Source of the DNA: Akkermansia sp.
GTDB lineage: Bacteria; Verrucomicrobiota; Verrucomicrobiia; Verrucomicrobiales; Akkermansiaceae
Assembly (NCBI GenBank): GCA_017379255.1
Contig: JAFNWZ010000261.1
Coordinates: 1 to 8,460, forward strand
Direction: 5' to 3'
Length of the DNA stretch: 8,460 nucleotides
Made by a program: the position numbers and the translations under genes. Of this stretch, positions 6,992 to 8,460 are shown piece after piece. The notes below the pieces were generated by a model. That model made no database searches, was not told where the DNA came from, and saw only the letters and a program-made list of their open reading frames with translations. The stretch's first letter is position 1; each line of letters starts with the position of its first letter.

Positions 6992-8257
6992 ATGCAAACA
7001 CCGGCAAATGCACCTGATAAAACACCGTGGGGGTCTTTCTGGAGTCTCACGGTGATTCAGTCCATGAACGCCCTGAACGAAAAAGGCGTGCAGTTCCTCC
7101 TCATCGGCCTGGGAATCTGGATGGCCATGGAGCTGCAATACTCCCTTTCCGTGCTGATTGTTCTCCCCTTTGTCTTATTTTCTCCGCTGGGGGGCTGGCT
7201 GGCAGACCGCTGGAGCAAGACCCGCCTGCTGCAGGCCATGGTGCTGCTGCAGGTCTTTGTACTGGCCGGCATGACCCTGGGACTCTGGCTGGAAAATCTG
7301 GCTCTTGCCGTTTTCTGCTTTGCCGTTTTCTGCGTGCAGGCCATGTTCTTCAGCCCTGCCAAGAAGGGCCTGACCAAAGACATCGTGGGTTCCCGGAATA
7401 TCGGCTTTGCCAGCGGGGTCATGGAAATCTCCACCATGCTGGCCCTGCTGGTGGGGCAGATTGGTGCGCTGTACCTGATATACACCCTGCTCAAACTCTG
7501 GGGGCCGGACTCCGGCTGGCAGGCTGCCGCCCTGCCCTGCGCCTGCTGCACGGCAGGCGCTGTCATCGTCTTCATCATGAGCCTGTTCATGCCGCGCTAC
7601 CCCGCCCAGAGCACACGCCCCTTCAGCTGGCAGCTCCTCTGGTGCCACTTCTCCCAGCTGCGCATGCTCTGGCAGAACAAAGTGCTGCGCAACAGCGAAA
7701 TCGGCATCGGCTTTTTCTGGTTCCTTGCCAGCGTCATGATGCTTATCGTGCTGCAAATGGCGGCAGAGGCCAACCCGGTCCAGAGCAAAGAGGATTTCCT
7801 CCAGGTGCTGGGGCAGCAGAAAGACTCTGCCCTGCTCTTTGCCTGGCTGAGCGGCGGTTCCATCAGCGGCGGACTCTGCGCCTCCATCATCTGCGCACGC
7901 AGAATCCGCACCTGGGTGACCACCGTCGGCGGTATCGGCATGACTCTGGGCTGTGTGGCGCTCGCGCTGCTGCCCTATGGCTCTCCGCTGTTCTTTGCAG
8001 CGCTCACCCTCACCGGCTTCACCGCCGCCGGGTATCTGGTTCCGCTCAATGCCCTGCTGCAGGACCGGGCAGACGACGACAAGCGAGGCGATGTCATTGC
8101 CGCCGGCAACCTCATTGACTGCGGGCTGGGTATCGTGGCGGTGCTGCTGCAAGGCTGCATGAAAGCAGCAGGCATGTCCCCGCAGTGGCAGTGTGGCATG
8201 CTCGCCCTGGGCAGCGCGCTGGTCGCGGCATTCATCATTCGCCACACCAAGGCATGA
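6992..8257 (+). CDS. LplT-like major facilitator superfamily transporter (putative lysophospholipid transporter)
   Basis: Inner-membrane MFS protein of 421 residues with about 12 hydrophobic segments; E. coli LplT, which flips lysophospholipids inward, has 397. Three stretches resemble LplT: the MFS loop GGWLADRWSKTRLL (67-80) after TM2, MFFSPAKKGLTKDIV (118-132) in the position of LplT's PAKYG segment, and VPLNALLQDRADDDKRGDVI (350-369), where VPLNALLQ is the same as in E. coli LplT from memory. TM1 carries QSMNALNEKGVQFLL. In E. coli lplT sits beside aas; here the Aas-like gene lies about 4.3 kb away on the other strand, which supports the assignment. The ATG at 6992 lies directly after a consensus -10 box. 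Family placement is good; the substrate is inferred from homology and could differ. Confidence 0.85.
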   Translation: MQTPANAPDKTPWGSFWSLTVIQSMNALNEKGVQFLLIGLGIWMAMELQYSLSVLIVLPFVLFSPLGGWLADRWSKTRLLQAMVLLQVFVLAGMTLGLWLENLALAVFCFAVFCVQAMFFSPAKKGLTKDIVGSRNIGFASGVMEISTMLALLVGQIGALYLIYTLLKLWGPDSGWQAAALPCACCTAGAVIVFIMSLFMPRYPAQSTRPFSWQLLWCHFSQLRMLWQNKVLRNSEIGIGFFWFLASVMMLIVLQMAAEANPVQSKEDFLQVLGQQKDSALLFAWLSGGSISGGLCASIICARRIRTWVTTVGGIGMTLGCVALALLPYGSPLFFAALTLTGFTAAGYLVPLNALLQDRADDDKRGDVIAAGNLIDCGLGIVAVLLQGCMKAAGMSPQWQCGMLALGSALVAAFIIRHTKA

Positions 8258-8264
8258 TTCCTGC

Positions 8265-8293
8265 TTGTCATCCCCCTATCCCTGTGATAGCAT
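8265..8293 (+). promoter_or_regulatory. Probable promoter of the rightmost lipoprotein gene
   Basis: TTGTCA (8265-8270, 5 of 6 consensus) and TAGCAT (8288-8293, 4 of 6) are 17 nt apart, and TGA directly before the -10 box gives an extended -10 (TGn). The box ends 9 nt before the ATG at 8303, predicting a leader of 2-3 nt. A small inverted repeat, CTATC/GATAG (8276-8290), overlaps the spacer and the -10 box. Confidence 0.6.
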
Positions 8294-8302
8294 AGGCAGC
8301 GT

Positions 8303-8460
8303 ATGAAGTTCTCCCCCGCGTTGTTAGTCTGTCTGCTCGCCCTGCAAAGCTGCAGTCTCCAGGAACACTTGGACAAGACCGTCTCCAGACTCGAAACGCA
8401 GTTCACTGAAATCAGACAGTGGGAGCAACTCCCCCTGCGCACTATCTCATGGTCTCAAGC
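8303..8460 (+). CDS. Putative lipoprotein, N-terminal fragment (runs off the window)
   Basis: 52 codons are open to the right edge with no stop. The start MKFSPALLVCLLALQSCSLQ is a typical lipoprotein signal peptide: one lysine, a hydrophobic core and the lipobox LQSC, placing the lipidated cysteine at residue 17. The visible mature part (about 18-52) is polar, with several charged residues (EHLDKTVSRLETQFTEIRQW), and may be helical. I do not recognise the family. A reasonable promoter ends 9 nt before the ATG. The gene lies 45 nt after the LplT-like stop on the same strand, but having its own promoter makes it a probable separate unit. Confidence 0.7.
   Translation, partial: MKFSPALLVCLLALQSCSLQEHLDKTVSRLETQFTEIRQWEQLPLRTISWSQ

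Noticed and set aside
7175..8245. Long minus-strand open frame (356 codons) opposite the LplT-like gene
   Set aside because: Its translation is low-complexity, rich in Gly, Ala, His and Gln, with no family resemblance, while the opposite strand has clear LplT motifs and a promoter.
8276..8290. CTATC/GATAG inverted repeat as a terminator for the LplT-like gene
   Set aside because: The stem has only 5 bp, no T-run follows, and it overlaps the next gene's promoter. It may be chance.

Overview
The window reads as ordinary chromosomal housekeeping DNA from a GC-rich Gram-negative bacterium. Two lipoprotein signal peptides and a LolC/E-type permease imply an outer membrane. The GYF_2-RDD protein, the plant/cyanobacterial-type IspH and the general gene style suggest the Planctomycetes-Verrucomicrobia-Chlamydiae group, perhaps an Akkermansia-like Verrucomicrobium. 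That assignment is an inference from gene style and was not tested. I see no mobile element, CRISPR array, tRNA or rRNA, and no defence island.

Layout. The left part (1-5221) is all on the minus strand. It holds two transcription units: an Aas-like acyl-ACP synthetase followed after 7 nt by ispH (2654 down to 1, ispH cut by the window edge), and a LolC/E-type permease followed after 4 nt by a GYF_2-RDD membrane protein (5221 down to 2722). A 128-bp divergent region (5222-5349) separates the permease from the plus-strand genes: trxB, a Sel1-repeat lipoprotein 23 nt later, an LplT-like MFS transporter with its own promoter, and the start of another lipoprotein that runs off the right edge.

How the genes fit together. 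Most products concern membrane or envelope biology. The Aas-like protein and the LplT-like transporter are homologues of the two E. coli proteins that import and re-acylate lysophospholipids (lplT-aas). Here they lie about 4.3 kb apart in different units. The acyltransferase half of the Aas-like protein keeps its fold-level resemblance but has lost its catalytic residues, while the ligase half looks intact. The permease would move lipoproteins such as the two encoded here, but its ATPase partner is not in the window. IspH supplies isoprenoid precursors and TrxB reduces thioredoxin.

The most notable non-coding signal is repeated. Five genes have a -10-like hexamer ending only 6-11 nt before the most plausible start codon, with recognisable -35 boxes in most cases, and no gene has a well-placed Shine-Dalgarno sequence. 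This predicts leaderless or nearly leaderless mRNAs and decides several start codons against longer open frames.
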